In this document: piece by piece, positions 34,047 to 43,650 of the stretch
Layout of the letters: each line of letters starts with the position of its first letter
Numbering within the stretch: the first letter of the stretch is position 1
Assembly (NCBI GenBank): GCA_024276465.1
Contig: JAJRXD010000065.1
Location: forward strand, 1-64,000
From: Deltaproteobacteria bacterium
GTDB lineage: Bacteria > Desulfobacterota > WTBG01 > CAIYCZ01 > CAIRTM01
DNA length: 64,000 nt
Reading direction: 5' to 3'
Made by a program: the position numbers and the translations under genes
The notes under the pieces: generated by a model
Told to the model about the DNA's origin: nothing
The model's database searches: none
Seen by the model: only the letters and a program-made list of their open reading frames with translations

Positions 34047-35555
34047 TTAAATCGGTATGTAAAAACTAAAGGTTGAACCCTTACCTTCTCCTTTACTTTC
34101 AGCTCGTATTTTCCCTCCATGCAGTTCAATAATTTTTTTCGTAAGAGACAACCCCAGTCCCGTCCCCTCATACTTTCTGCTTGAGGACCCGTCCACCTGT
34201 TCAAACGGAGCAAAAATACGATCAAGGTCCTCCTTCCTTATGCCGATACCTGTGTCTGCTATGCTTACTTCAATTGCGGACAGTTTTTCTTTTTTTTTCA
34301 AATCCGTAATTTTTTTTACAGTCAGGCAGATGCTTCCGCCATCCTGAGTGAATTTTACTGCATTGGAAAGCAGGTTGTACAGAACCTGCTTCAGTTTGCG
34401 CTCATCAGCCTTTATAATCCCGGGAATGCCATTGATGCGCAGGGCTGTTTTAATTCCGCGCTTTGTTACCCTTTCCTGTATCATTAACAAGCTGTTTTCA
34501 AGAAGCTTTTTCATGTTGACCTCTATGGGTTCCAGTTCCATTTTTCCTGCCTCAACCTTGGAAAGATCCAGGATGTCGTTAATCAGGGAGAGCAGGTGAC
34601 GACTGCTTTGAAGAACATCACCAAGGAACTCCTTCTGGATCTCGTTCAAATCACCAGTTTTATTGTCCGCAACCAGTTCGGTAAATCCGATAATGTGGTT
34701 CAAAGGGGTTCTGAGTTCATGGCTCATATTTGCCAGAAATTCACTCTTGGCATTATTGGCAGCCTCTGCTGAGGCTCTGGCCCTTTCCAGCATCTTTACC
34801 GCTTTATCGCGCTCAACAATGCGCTGCTTCATTTTTCTCAAGCCCCATCCAATACCAGCCATACCCAACACCCACAAGATGGCAAACCCCATCTCCAGGG
34901 TCTGCTTGTAATATCCGGCAACATCCAGAAAGGGTGCCATGGGTACTGAATTGGAAATTCCTCCACGAACATCTCCTGTCTTGTATCCCTGAAAAGCATG
35001 ACATTTGAGACAGCTTTTTCTCACATAAAGGGGCCGCATCAGCCGCATATAAGGTTCACCATTGATCTTCTCTATGGAGCTGAATTCCTTTTTGCCCTGT
35101 TCAAAAGATTGAAGAGCTTTTGTTTCCCACTGGTCAGCCACGTTCTCCGGACGGATGGGATCAAGGCTTGTAATGTGCCCGTAGATTTTAGATATCTTTT
35201 TCTCCTGTTCATGTACCTGACGTGTCATATAAGCCGGGTTGATTTTTGTCAGCCTTTTACCGGAACTGGTTATAATGTCACGGTCCGGCCCCTTCAGATA
35301 AGGATTGGGTTGTATAACCTTTGTCACAGGGACATACACGCCACCGTGGGCAGCATTCCAGTTTCGATAGAGAATATCTTTTTCAAATGCAGCACGCGCC
35401 TGATTACGTGCCGCCTCCTGAGTTTTCAAGGTTTCGCGTTTAAGATTCCAGATCAATGATGCAGCTGTGACCATTGTCCAGAGTACTGCTGCACCTATCA
35501 CATAGTAACGTAATTTCATCCCTCTATCTTCTTTTCTGAAAAATTTCAGTATCAT
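34047..35555 (-). CDS. Histidine kinase with c-type heme (DUF3365-like) sensor domain
   Basis: This 502-residue sensor has a membrane helix at 17-37, a periplasmic domain of about 180 residues with a heme-attachment motif CLKCH (182-186), a second helix near 222-240, a HisKA domain (FLANMSHELRTPLN, His279) and a HATPase_c domain (N-box NLLSNAVKF, G1 DTGIGI, G2 GTGLGLSL). The sensor resembles Tll0287/DUF3365 domains, which hold heme and sense redox state or gas ligands. No receiver is fused. The kinase half is very similar to that of the kinase at 37703-39739. The 300 bases downstream (33814-34046) hold no clear gene. Confidence 0.92.
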   Translation of the reverse strand: MILKFFRKEDRGMKLRYYVIGAAVLWTMVTAASLIWNLKRETLKTQEAARNQARAAFEKDILYRNWNAAHGGVYVPVTKVIQPNPYLKGPDRDIITSSGKRLTKINPAYMTRQVHEQEKKISKIYGHITSLDPIRPENVADQWETKALQSFEQGKKEFSSIEKINGEPYMRLMRPLYVRKSCLKCHAFQGYKTGDVRGGISNSVPMAPFLDVAGYYKQTLEMGFAILWVLGMAGIGWGLRKMKQRIVERDKAVKMLERARASAEAANNAKSEFLANMSHELRTPLNHIIGFTELVADNKTGDLNEIQKEFLGDVLQSSRHLLSLINDILDLSKVEAGKMELEPIEVNMKKLLENSLLMIQERVTKRGIKTALRINGIPGIIKADERKLKQVLYNLLSNAVKFTQDGGSICLTVKKITDLKKKEKLSAIEVSIADTGIGIRKEDLDRIFAPFEQVDGSSSRKYEGTGLGLSLTKKIIELHGGKIRAESKGEGKGSTFSFYIPI

Positions 35556-35642
35556 GACAGATCACACTTGATTGCTTTTCGTTTCTGCATTTTTAAACTC
35601 ATCCTGAAAAAACACAGCCATCTGAGTTGCACGACAGGCTAA

Positions 35643-37139
35643 TCAGGGCAATTGTTCAATTACCTCCATATCCAGTTTTCCTTCATCTGCATCCTGGTGG
35701 AGAATACTCATCGCCTTTTCCCTTGACATACCTTTGCGGTAGGGACGGTCCGTGACAAGAGCATCGTAAATATCCACTATGGCCATTATACGGGCTGCTT
35801 TTGATATCTCTTCCCCCTTTAAACCATCAGGGTACCCGCTGCCGTCAAGCTTTTCGTGATGATGCCGAATTATGTCCAAAGCCATCCCTATGGTTTTTTT
35901 CAAAGGCAGACAGATATTGTAGCCTATTTCCGGATGGCGTTTCATAATTTCCAGCTCGTCGCTGTTCAGGGGGCCCTGTTTGTTTAATACATTGCCTGCA
36001 ACCCCGATTTTGCCAATATCGTGCAGGACTCCACCAAATTCCAAAGCTCTTATCTCATGTTCGGGAAGGGACATTTTTTTTCCTATGGTTACTGCCATGT
36101 CTGAAACCCTCTGGGTATGCCCCTGTGTATAGCTGTCCTTGGCTTCAACCGCATTTGCCAGGGAAAAAAGAACATTTTCAATGCTGGTTAAATTGTTGTT
36201 AAGAGTCTTAACGCTGATAAGTGATTTTGCCCTGGCCAGGAGTTCAATTTTGTTGGGAGGTTTTGTGATAAAGTCATCTGCTCCAACCTCTATCCCTCTT
36301 ACTTTAGCATCCATGTCGTCCAGGGCAGTCACCATGACTACCGGGACAAGTCGCGTATCCTCTTTCCCTTTTATGTGGCGGCATACTTCATAACCATCCA
36401 TATCCGGCATCATAATATCTAACAAAACCAGATCAACATCCGTTTTATTCATTACTGCTATGGCTTCTTCTCCGCTGCATGCAGTTATAACATCATAATT
36501 CAAAGGGATAAGAAGACCCTTCAGCAATTTAATGTTTAACGGATCATCATCAACCACTAATATCCTGGACTTATCGTGGTCGGTTCGCGTGCTTTTATTT
36601 TTAAAGCAATAAATCCTGTCTTTGCCCCTTAACTTAGCCTGTTTTAAAGCATCATGTGCCTTCTCAATAAGGCCTGTCCTGTTTGAAGCATCAGCAGGAA
36701 AAGACGCAATACCCGTGCTTATGGTTATTTCACCGTCAAAGTTTGTTATAACCGACTGCCTGATCCTTTCTGCTACTTCCTGTGCGGGTTCGGATTTGGC
36801 TTTAAACAGAATGACGGCAAAAACATCACCTGCATATCTGGCTGCAAAATCAACCTGACGGATATTTTCCTTGATCAGGCCAGCAACTTTTTTTAAAGCA
36901 ATGTCTCCATGAACATGACCGTGGGACCGGTTGTAACGAGAGATGAAATCAATGTCTATCAACAGCATCGCAAACTGGTCCCCGTGCCTTTCAAATCTTT
37001 TAACCTCCTGTTCTAAAGATATCTGAAAAAAGCCGTGATTAAACAGACCTGTGAGGCTGTCTGTAAAATGAACACCTATCTCCTTTTCGTAATTTTCCAT
37101 CAATCCTGGATCCATAGATTCCTCCTGTTTGTAAATCAA
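35643..37139 (-). CDS. GGDEF(degenerate)-REC-HD-GYP c-di-GMP signalling protein
   Basis: This 498-residue protein has three modules. Residues 25-185 are a GGDEF fold (DSLTGLFNHGFF, then GHVHGDIALKKVA), but the active-site signature is AGDVF (103-107) instead of GGDEF, so cyclase activity is doubtful. Residues 195-315 are a receiver domain (VVDDDPLNIKLLKGLL and LVLLDIMMPDMDGYEV). Residues 325-498 are an HD-GYP phosphodiesterase with HTQRVSDMA, LHDIGKIGV and DGSGYPDGLKG all intact. The net prediction is phosphorylation-controlled breakdown of c-di-GMP. It lies between the two histidine kinases. Confidence 0.93.
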   Translation of the reverse strand: MIYKQEESMDPGLMENYEKEIGVHFTDSLTGLFNHGFFQISLEQEVKRFERHGDQFAMLLIDIDFISRYNRSHGHVHGDIALKKVAGLIKENIRQVDFAARYAGDVFAVILFKAKSEPAQEVAERIRQSVITNFDGEITISTGIASFPADASNRTGLIEKAHDALKQAKLRGKDRIYCFKNKSTRTDHDKSRILVVDDDPLNIKLLKGLLIPLNYDVITACSGEEAIAVMNKTDVDLVLLDIMMPDMDGYEVCRHIKGKEDTRLVPVVMVTALDDMDAKVRGIEVGADDFITKPPNKIELLARAKSLISVKTLNNNLTSIENVLFSLANAVEAKDSYTQGHTQRVSDMAVTIGKKMSLPEHEIRALEFGGVLHDIGKIGVAGNVLNKQGPLNSDELEIMKRHPEIGYNICLPLKKTIGMALDIIRHHHEKLDGSGYPDGLKGEEISKAARIMAIVDIYDALVTDRPYRKGMSREKAMSILHQDADEGKLDMEVIEQLP

Positions 37140-37209
37140 GTATCCTGCCTGATGCGCATGACTTTCCGGAACATGCTGGCCGGTTGTTTATACAGCGCTA
37201 ATTTCAGTA

Positions 37210-37593
37210 TCAGGAATCTCTCCTGAGCTTGAGACACCGGGCTATTGTTTTCAAAAACAATCTTGTATCGATCGGCTTTGTCACGTAATCATCAGACCCG
37301 GCATCCCTTGCTTTCTGGTCATCGCCCTGCATGGCACAGGATGTGACGATTATGACCGGAATATCCTTTAATGCCGGGTCATCCTTGATAATACGGGTGG
37401 CATCAAATCCGTTCATGCCTGGAAGCTGAATGTCCATCAGGATAAGATCCGGTCTGTGTTCGTGTGCCAACCGGATCCCGATTTCAGCATCTACAGCCTC
37501 AAGGATATTATAATTATCAAGAGCAAGAAGGACTCTCATCAGCTTCATGTTCAGCTTATCATCTTCGATTACTAAGATTGTGTTGTTTTCCAT
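37210..37593 (-). CDS. Single-domain response regulator (CheY-like)
   Basis: From the ATG at 37593, with AGGGAA 8 bases upstream, the product has 127 residues and is a lone receiver domain. It has the acidic pair in VIEDDKLNMKLMR, the phosphoacceptor Asp in LILMDIQLPGMNG, Thr in IIVTSCAM, and Lys in YVTKPID. There is no output domain. It lies 109 bases downstream of the kinase at 37703-39739, its likely partner. The DivK-like wording suggests a phosphorelay shuttle. Confidence 0.9.
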   Translation of the reverse strand: MENNTILVIEDDKLNMKLMRVLLALDNYNILEAVDAEIGIRLAHEHRPDLILMDIQLPGMNGFDATRIIKDDPALKDIPVIIVTSCAMQGDDQKARDAGSDDYVTKPIDTRLFLKTIARCLKLRRDS

Positions 37594-37702
37594 TGTAAAT
37601 TCCCTGAAATTATTTTCCGTTTTTATATAACGCAAAAAGTTATCACAATTTTCAAAAAATCTTTTCTCTCCGCAGTTGAAAATTGACAGTTTCCCTGTCA
37701 CC

Positions 37703-39739
37703 TTATACCGGAATGATAAAATTAAAGACAGAACCTTTTCCATCTCCTTCACTTTCAGCCCAGATCTTTCCGTTGTGCAGTTCAACAAGTCTTTTTGTAA
37801 GAGACAGCCCCAATCCTGTCCCCTGAAACCTCCGGCTTGAGGATCCGTCCACCTGTTCAAACGGAGCGAAAACGCGCTCAAGATCCTCCTGTCTTATTCC
37901 AATACCAGTGTCCAGTACTGAAATCACAACAAAGCTGTCGTGTGTTATCAGCGACTGTGCAATCGGCATGGGCAAAACAAATTCCCCGGCATCATTACTT
38001 TTCAAATGACCGTTATCATATGACAAACAGCAGACCAGCAGAGTAATCGATCCGCCTTCAGGTGTAAATTTCACCGCATTTGAAACAAGATTGTACACAA
38101 TCTGTTTAAGTTTACGCTCGTCAGCTCTTATGATCTCAGGAATCTGTTTTACCTGCGTTGATATCCTTATCCCGTGCTTAATGGTCTTTTCTTTGAACAT
38201 GACAAGACAATCCTCCAGAACCTTCTTCAGATTGACATCTGATGGTTCCAGTTCCAGCTTTCCTGCCTCCACCTTGGAAAGATCAAGTATGTCATTTATC
38301 AGAGAAAGAAGGTGCCTGCTGCTTTGAAGCACATCATTTAAATATTCCTCCTGAGTTTCATTCAAATCTCCGAAGTTTTTATCCACAACCAGCTCGGTAA
38401 ACCCTATGATATGATTCAAAGGAGTACGCAGTTCATGGCTCATGTTGGCCAGAAATTCACTCTTGGACCGGTTGGAAGCCTCTGCTGCATCAAAGGCTTT
38501 TTTTAAGCTGACCTCCATTTTTTTACGCTCAGTAATATCTCTTGTTATTCCCAGCGCCCCGATCCTTTTTCTTTCAGGATTATAAAGGTAAACAACATTT
38601 ACTTCATTTAAAATCAATTTTCCGTCATGGCGAAAATAGTAAATCTCCCAATTGACAATCTGGCCTTTATTAATTAATTTTTCTACCATTTTATAAGTAT
38701 TATCAATATATTCCCTGTCTATCATCACGGATTGCCCATCAACGGTTTCATACCTTCCTTCCTGAGTTGGAGTAATCTCCGACATATGCCTGTTCAGCAT
38801 TCCGTTTTCACCATATTGAAAAAGTTTATTAAATGTTTTATTCACTCTGGTAATATATCCCTTTCTGTCGGTAATAAAAATACAGTCAATTGAGTTTTCA
38901 AAAATAGCATTTAACAGTTCTGTTGTTTTTTGAAGTTCATCAACGTGGCTTTTCAACTCTGCTGTGCGCTCTTTTACACGCATTTCCATCTCATCGTAGG
39001 CTCTTTGCAGCTTCTCTTCGTATTGCCTGCGTTCAATGATGTTTCTGTTCAGTTTTTTGCTCATCTCATTAACAGCACTGCCTAACTTCCCGATTTCATC
39101 TTTGCTGTCAGCCTCAAGCTTACATGTAAAATCTCCCCGGGCAATATTTGAGGATACTTCAATTACCTTATGTATAGGTCTGCTGATAATATTACCTATT
39201 AATATTGATGAGAGGACTACAGCAAGCATCAGGAAAACACTTACTACCAGCGCAATCATTGTATTTCTGTTAATGTCTGCCTGCATCCTGTTCAGTGAAA
39301 GACCCAGAGCAAAGGTCCCTGCAACAGCCCCGTGTGAACGTATAGGCAGTGTTGTCATGATTATGTCATCCCGAATACTGCAAGCAGATGTTCCACTGTT
39401 TTTTGACATATCAAATACTTGTGCCTTGTCATCATTAATGCCTGCAAACAGTTCGCCTTTAGAATCTTTTACAAGGACAAATACAAAGTCCTGATTTTCT
39501 TTCAGGATATTTAAAACTTCCATTGCAGTTTCCCTGTCCCCAAACTCTACGCTCAAGGCCAGATTATCAGCAGTCATCTTTGAGATGGCCATTGAATTTT
39601 CCATGGTCTGATTCAGAATCTGTTTCTTCTGTTGATAGGGAAAGAACATAAAGACAAGAAGTCCGACCAAACAGGCAAACAGGCTGTAAGCGCTTACTAA
39701 TTTGTATCGTATCTCCAGATTGTTGAATAAATTAAACAT
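37703..39739 (-). CDS. Membrane histidine kinase with HAMP and PAS domains
   Basis: This 678-residue protein has membrane helices at about 14-30 and 158-180, enclosing a periplasmic domain of about 130 residues (CHASE8-like by position). HAMP follows (NIISRPIHKVIEVSSNIARG), then a coiled coil, a PAS domain (AIFENSIDCIFITDRKGYIT), a HisKA domain (NMSHELRTPLNHIIGFTEL) and a HATPase_c domain (DTGIGIRQEDLERVFAPFEQ). It lies 21 bases downstream of the YfiR-like gene and upstream of the lone receiver. The order TonB receptor, YfiR, kinase, receiver is a recurrent cassette in this group (from memory). Confidence 0.94.
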   Translation of the reverse strand: MFNLFNNLEIRYKLVSAYSLFACLVGLLVFMFFPYQQKKQILNQTMENSMAISKMTADNLALSVEFGDRETAMEVLNILKENQDFVFVLVKDSKGELFAGINDDKAQVFDMSKNSGTSACSIRDDIIMTTLPIRSHGAVAGTFALGLSLNRMQADINRNTMIALVVSVFLMLAVVLSSILIGNIISRPIHKVIEVSSNIARGDFTCKLEADSKDEIGKLGSAVNEMSKKLNRNIIERRQYEEKLQRAYDEMEMRVKERTAELKSHVDELQKTTELLNAIFENSIDCIFITDRKGYITRVNKTFNKLFQYGENGMLNRHMSEITPTQEGRYETVDGQSVMIDREYIDNTYKMVEKLINKGQIVNWEIYYFRHDGKLILNEVNVVYLYNPERKRIGALGITRDITERKKMEVSLKKAFDAAEASNRSKSEFLANMSHELRTPLNHIIGFTELVVDKNFGDLNETQEEYLNDVLQSSRHLLSLINDILDLSKVEAGKLELEPSDVNLKKVLEDCLVMFKEKTIKHGIRISTQVKQIPEIIRADERKLKQIVYNLVSNAVKFTPEGGSITLLVCCLSYDNGHLKSNDAGEFVLPMPIAQSLITHDSFVVISVLDTGIGIRQEDLERVFAPFEQVDGSSSRRFQGTGLGLSLTKRLVELHNGKIWAESEGDGKGSVFNFIIPV

Positions 39740-39760
39740 TATAATTCTTTTTTCAGTTAA

Positions 39761-40417
39761 TCAGTCCTGTTGATCTACCAGTTTTACAATTCGCAGAAAT
39801 TTTGCGGCAAAATCCGCTCCCTCGGCCTTTGCCGACGAAAAATTCAGAAAAATTTTGGGCTTGCTTTCCTGAAACACAATTGCCATTGACACACCACACT
39901 CAATTACATATTCTGCCGAACTGGTGAATGTGAAAACCTTTGCTTCCCGTGTTATTTTTGTCACATCACGAATCACATCAATTTTGCCTGATGCAATATA
40001 AAGGACATTGATGTTTCCGAGAGTAATTTTATCTTTAAGGTTCCCAGCTCCTTTGTAATCAAGCAAAACCTTCTCAAACCCCAGACCACTCACCTTTTTA
40101 TCTTTAAACTTTTCCAGAGCTCCTGCAAAATCACTGGCCTGGCTTTCAGAGCAGGGTTCATCCGGAAAATAGAGAAGCCCTATGTTCAATTGTTCTGTAA
40201 CATTTTTTTTAAGATTTCTGTCGTAGGTCAGGGCAGTTAAAAACAGTTTTGCTTCAAGCTCAATCGGCAGACTCAATTGTTCTGCCCCTGCAGCACAAAA
40301 AACAGAAGTGGTTGTGATAAAAACAGTTAAAAGAAGATATATAAAAACAGCAGAATAATGTTTTATGCTGTTTTTTATGTTTGTTAAACTGCTCTGGTTG
40401 AACATGTGTGTCAACAT
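39761..40417 (-). CDS. YfiR-like (DUF4154) periplasmic protein
   Basis: This 218-residue protein has a signal peptide ending near residue 43 and a DUF4154/YfiR fold: LEAKLFLTALTYDRNL, LNIGLLYFPDEPCSESQASD, NINVLYIASGKIDVIRDVTK and VIECGVSMAIVF. YfiR proteins sit in the periplasm and hold down membrane c-di-GMP enzymes until redox or envelope signals release them. Here the neighbours are a TonB receptor (13 bases upstream) and a histidine kinase (downstream). The start could also be the second Met (MFNQSS). Confidence 0.85.
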   Translation of the reverse strand: MLTHMFNQSSLTNIKNSIKHYSAVFIYLLLTVFITTTSVFCAAGAEQLSLPIELEAKLFLTALTYDRNLKKNVTEQLNIGLLYFPDEPCSESQASDFAGALEKFKDKKVSGLGFEKVLLDYKGAGNLKDKITLGNINVLYIASGKIDVIRDVTKITREAKVFTFTSSAEYVIECGVSMAIVFQESKPKIFLNFSSAKAEGADFAAKFLRIVKLVDQQD

Positions 40418-40430
40418 ATTAAATTTTCAT

Positions 40431-42416
40431 CTAATTAAAACGCAGTGTGACCTGGCCATAGATAAGGCGCTCTGATTCATACGTGTCAGTTCCATCATTG
40501 GTTTCAGGGTGAAGCTTATCCAGCAAATTTTGTCCTGTTAGTGATAATTCAAGTTTGTCACTGAAAAGTTTTTGAGATGCCCTCACATCAAATCTCACAT
40601 ATTTATCAACTTTTACATTGCCGGTCAGGCCTTTCCATTTGGTATCATCTACGTAGTGAGCAGTCATATTCAGGGAAAAACCGTTCTGGAAAACAAAACT
40701 TGAGCCAAGGTTAAACTTATGTTTAGGAGTTCCCGGCACATCATTGTTAAGTCTTTTGTATTCAACTTCCTGAAAGGTATAATTGGCTTTTAATGTCCAC
40801 CAGGGGGTAAGTGGCAGATCAGCCGCAATTTCTATTCCTTTTGCAATTACATTGAATTCATTGTCCCAGCTGATCTTCAAAGGCCACATTTTCCGTGTAA
40901 CTACATTTTCAACAACCCTGTCCATTTCATTGTAGTATAACTCTATATTGAGAGCTATTGTGTTAAAGAGTATGCTGCGGTACCCGATTTCAAAAGCAGT
41001 CATTCTCTCGGGTTCCAGATCCTCGTTGCCATTTACTCTGGCCAGAGGAATAAAAGCCAGGGGAGACGGCAGCGTCTTAACAATGCTGAAGCTGTTTTCC
41101 ACAAAAGAAGGTGTTCTGAAAGCCCTGGAAACTGCAAAACGGAAATGATGGTCAGGCCAGGGGCTGTAAAGAACAGATCCCCGGGGTGAATAGTCCCCGC
41201 CTGTAAATGAGTTTTTTTCATACTTTATTCCTAAAATAAATTTTAAATTATCCAGAATATCTATTTCATCCTGCACAAAAAATCCAGCCAGATTATCCTG
41301 GTCGGTTTCAGGTAAAAGAAGATTGGAGTCAACCCTGGTATTCCGGTAGTTGGCTCCCCAGATGATTTGATTTATCCTGCCAAGAGCAAAAGAGTGCTGT
41401 ATTTCAACATCATACTTATCCTCTTCAATTAAAATACTGTTGTCCTTGCTGTGGGTTACAAAACTGCCATGGTATGCCTGAATTTGAAATTGGGAAGTCA
41501 GTGACAATCTATACTCCCAACGAAGCATCTGGTAATTAGACCGGACAACAGTATCGGTACGGGGTTGATACTTGGTAACATCCAGGCCCAGCACTGATTC
41601 ATTAACACCAGCGAAAACATTCAGGACTGAATCTTCAGAAAACCTGTACTTTAATCTTCCGGTTGCCTTTGGAACACGGCGAAAATCATGTACACCACGT
41701 GTGCCTTCATCCTCACGATATCCGCCGGTAATGCTGAAACTTAAAGCCTCTGAAACAGAATCGCTGTATCTGAAAACATTATCCCGGTAATATTTACTGC
41801 CTGCTTTTGAGGTAAGCATAATACCCTGATCATCTTCCGGATCTTTTGTAATAATATTGATGACACCATTAACAGAATTAGCTCCCCAGAGTGTTGCTCC
41901 CGGTCCCCGTATCACCTCGATTCGCTTAATATCTTCCAGGAACACCTCTTCGTCTTCCCAGAAAACACCTCCAAAAAAAGTCGTGTAGATACTTCTGCCG
42001 TCAATCATCATCAGCATTCGCTGTGCAAAACGCTCGTTAAATCCCCTTGCAGAAACGCCGTAGGAGTTTCCATAAATACTGACCACGTCAACCCCTGGCA
42101 CCATTCGGAAAAGGTCAGGCAGATCTACTGCCCCTGAACGTTTGATTTCCTCTTCGGTTATTACATAAACCGCATTTGGAGCCTCGTAGAGTTTCTGCGA
42201 TGTTCTGGAAGCAGTGGTTATCTCGGTGTTGAGCATCTCTTCAAGATCAAGCTCTGCAAAATCCTTAAAATCATCAGCCACTGCATTAACAGCACAAAAC
42301 AATAGAAACACAGCAACAACATGACAGATGAATACATATGATTTTAATCTCTTTTTACAGAATAAAAGTATTGATAAACTTTGAAACCAAATCAAAAAAG
42401 TAATTATGCTTTCCAT
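40431..42416 (-). CDS. TonB-dependent outer membrane receptor
   Basis: This 661-residue protein has a long hydrophobic N-terminus (signal peptide to about 48), a plug domain (TASRTSQKLYEAPNAVYVIT, then DLFRMVPGVDVVSIYG, then RGPGATLWGANSVNGVIN) and a C-terminal beta barrel ending in an aromatic residue (QVTLRFN). The wording of the plug (ELDLEEMLNTEITTASR) is that of receptors coupled to YfiR and sensor kinase genes, more likely signalling or uptake of an unknown ligand than siderophore import. A perfect 19-bp palindrome lies 79 bases upstream (42495-42513). Confidence 0.93.
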   Translation of the reverse strand: MESIITFLIWFQSLSILLFCKKRLKSYVFICHVVAVFLLFCAVNAVADDFKDFAELDLEEMLNTEITTASRTSQKLYEAPNAVYVITEEEIKRSGAVDLPDLFRMVPGVDVVSIYGNSYGVSARGFNERFAQRMLMMIDGRSIYTTFFGGVFWEDEEVFLEDIKRIEVIRGPGATLWGANSVNGVINIITKDPEDDQGIMLTSKAGSKYYRDNVFRYSDSVSEALSFSITGGYREDEGTRGVHDFRRVPKATGRLKYRFSEDSVLNVFAGVNESVLGLDVTKYQPRTDTVVRSNYQMLRWEYRLSLTSQFQIQAYHGSFVTHSKDNSILIEEDKYDVEIQHSFALGRINQIIWGANYRNTRVDSNLLLPETDQDNLAGFFVQDEIDILDNLKFILGIKYEKNSFTGGDYSPRGSVLYSPWPDHHFRFAVSRAFRTPSFVENSFSIVKTLPSPLAFIPLARVNGNEDLEPERMTAFEIGYRSILFNTIALNIELYYNEMDRVVENVVTRKMWPLKISWDNEFNVIAKGIEIAADLPLTPWWTLKANYTFQEVEYKRLNNDVPGTPKHKFNLGSSFVFQNGFSLNMTAHYVDDTKWKGLTGNVKVDKYVRFDVRASQKLFSDKLELSLTGQNLLDKLHPETNDGTDTYESERLIYGQVTLRFN

Positions 42417-42855
42417 CTTTTTTTTCCACTGTTTTAAAACATTAATTTAAACAAAACACTTGCTGATAAGTCAGCTTTCCACTCCTTCGGTTATTACTAA
42501 TAATTTATTAGTAGTTTTTGTCCCTTTTATTCATAGTTTTATTAATTTACCATGCTAAAAGTCTATTGGTCTGACTGACTGAATTAATATGCCCAGTTAT
42601 ACACATTATTCTTTTTTATGGTAATTATTGGGCATGAACAGAGCCGTATGCTATCCAAGTTAAAAAATAAAGCTGTTATTCTCCTTTCTTTGAAAGAGTG
42701 TGTGTTTCTGAATTTATCGCGAGATGGACGATTAACAATTGTCCACTGTCTCACCAAAATTTTTTACTTTGAATATTGAAAAAAAGTAGTATTATCCTGG
42801 GACAGGTCAAAAATCTGTTTTAAAAGTTTTTGTTTTAACTGAATGGAGCGGCACA
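42417..42855. other. Divergent intergenic region with operator-like palindrome
   Basis: It is AT-rich and has no gene. It contains TACTAATAA-t-TTATTAGTA at 42495-42513. On the plus strand, TATTAT near 42790 could be a -10 element for the DUF4412-like gene, but no good -35 is at the right distance. Confidence 0.5.
42495..42513. promoter_or_regulatory. 19-bp perfect palindrome upstream of the TonB receptor
   Basis: TACTAATAA (42495-42503) and TTATTAGTA (42505-42513) are exact reverse complements around one T. The position, about 80 bases before the receptor start, and the form suit a repressor or activator dimer site. It does not match the Fur consensus well. Confidence 0.5.
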
Positions 42856-43650
42856 ATGAAAAAAAAATTGTTTGTAACAGCTGTTTTGCTGGTTTTTTCT
42901 CCTGCAATCTGTTTGGCATCATCTATTAACAGGGCAAATGTATTGAAATATCTCAACTGGGAAGAGAAGAATATCTCATTCAGTGCGGACCTTATAACCA
43001 GGACCGAAACGCAGCAAAAAAAAATAACGCGGAATTCCAGAATTTATAAAAGAGGGGCTGCCTTACTCAGGGTTGATACGGAACCTGCCCTGCTTAGATC
43101 TTTTGGCCAGTCAAACAGGCAGCTGGGAGATTTTTTCCTGATAAGAAATTCGGATACACAAAAAGCTTTCTTTGTTTTTCCTGAAAAAAAGGCTTATATA
43201 GAAGCTGACACTAAAGAAATAAAAAAAATGATGGAACAGCTGGGAGGAGATGTTAAGGACAATCTCAATGGAAAGAAACAGCAGATAAAAAATTTTGAAC
43301 AGCTGGGAACAGAGTCCATTGAAGGTTTTACCTGCGAGAAAGTACATGTTATTACCGAGGATAAAAAGGGCATTGAATATGATGTCACAGCATGGCTCGC
43401 AGCTGATTATAATAATTTTCCCCTGAAAACTTTTGTTAAAACCACAATGCCCGGAGGGGCTGTTGGTACAAATGCTGCAAATTTTCAAAACATAGTAAGG
43501 AAAAAACCTGCAAAAAGTCTGTTTAACATACCTCCTGACTTCACAAAATATAAAAATCTTGTCCAGTTAAGCACGGATGGAAAAGCCGGTGCAGGAATAG
43601 AGGTCCTGAAAAAACGTTTGAAAAAAGGTGGATTAAAAAAACGAAGATAA
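42856..43650 (+). CDS. Periplasmic DUF4412-like protein
   Basis: This 264-residue protein has a signal peptide (MKKKLFVTAVLLVFSPAICLA). The body contains paired strands typical of LolA/DUF4412 proteins: FSADLITRTETQQKKITRNS, GAALLRVDTE, then KAFFVFPEKKAYIEA, an EGFTCEKVHVITED strand, and AWLAADYNNFPLKTFV. Such proteins bind lipidic ligands or act in envelope maintenance; no specific role is known. The C-terminus is very basic (LKKRLKKGGLKKRR). GGAGCGGCACA just before the ATG gives a plausible ribosome site. Confidence 0.75.
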   Translation: MKKKLFVTAVLLVFSPAICLASSINRANVLKYLNWEEKNISFSADLITRTETQQKKITRNSRIYKRGAALLRVDTEPALLRSFGQSNRQLGDFFLIRNSDTQKAFFVFPEKKAYIEADTKEIKKMMEQLGGDVKDNLNGKKQQIKNFEQLGTESIEGFTCEKVHVITEDKKGIEYDVTAWLAADYNNFPLKTFVKTTMPGGAVGTNAANFQNIVRKKPAKSLFNIPPDFTKYKNLVQLSTDGKAGAGIEVLKKRLKKGGLKKRR

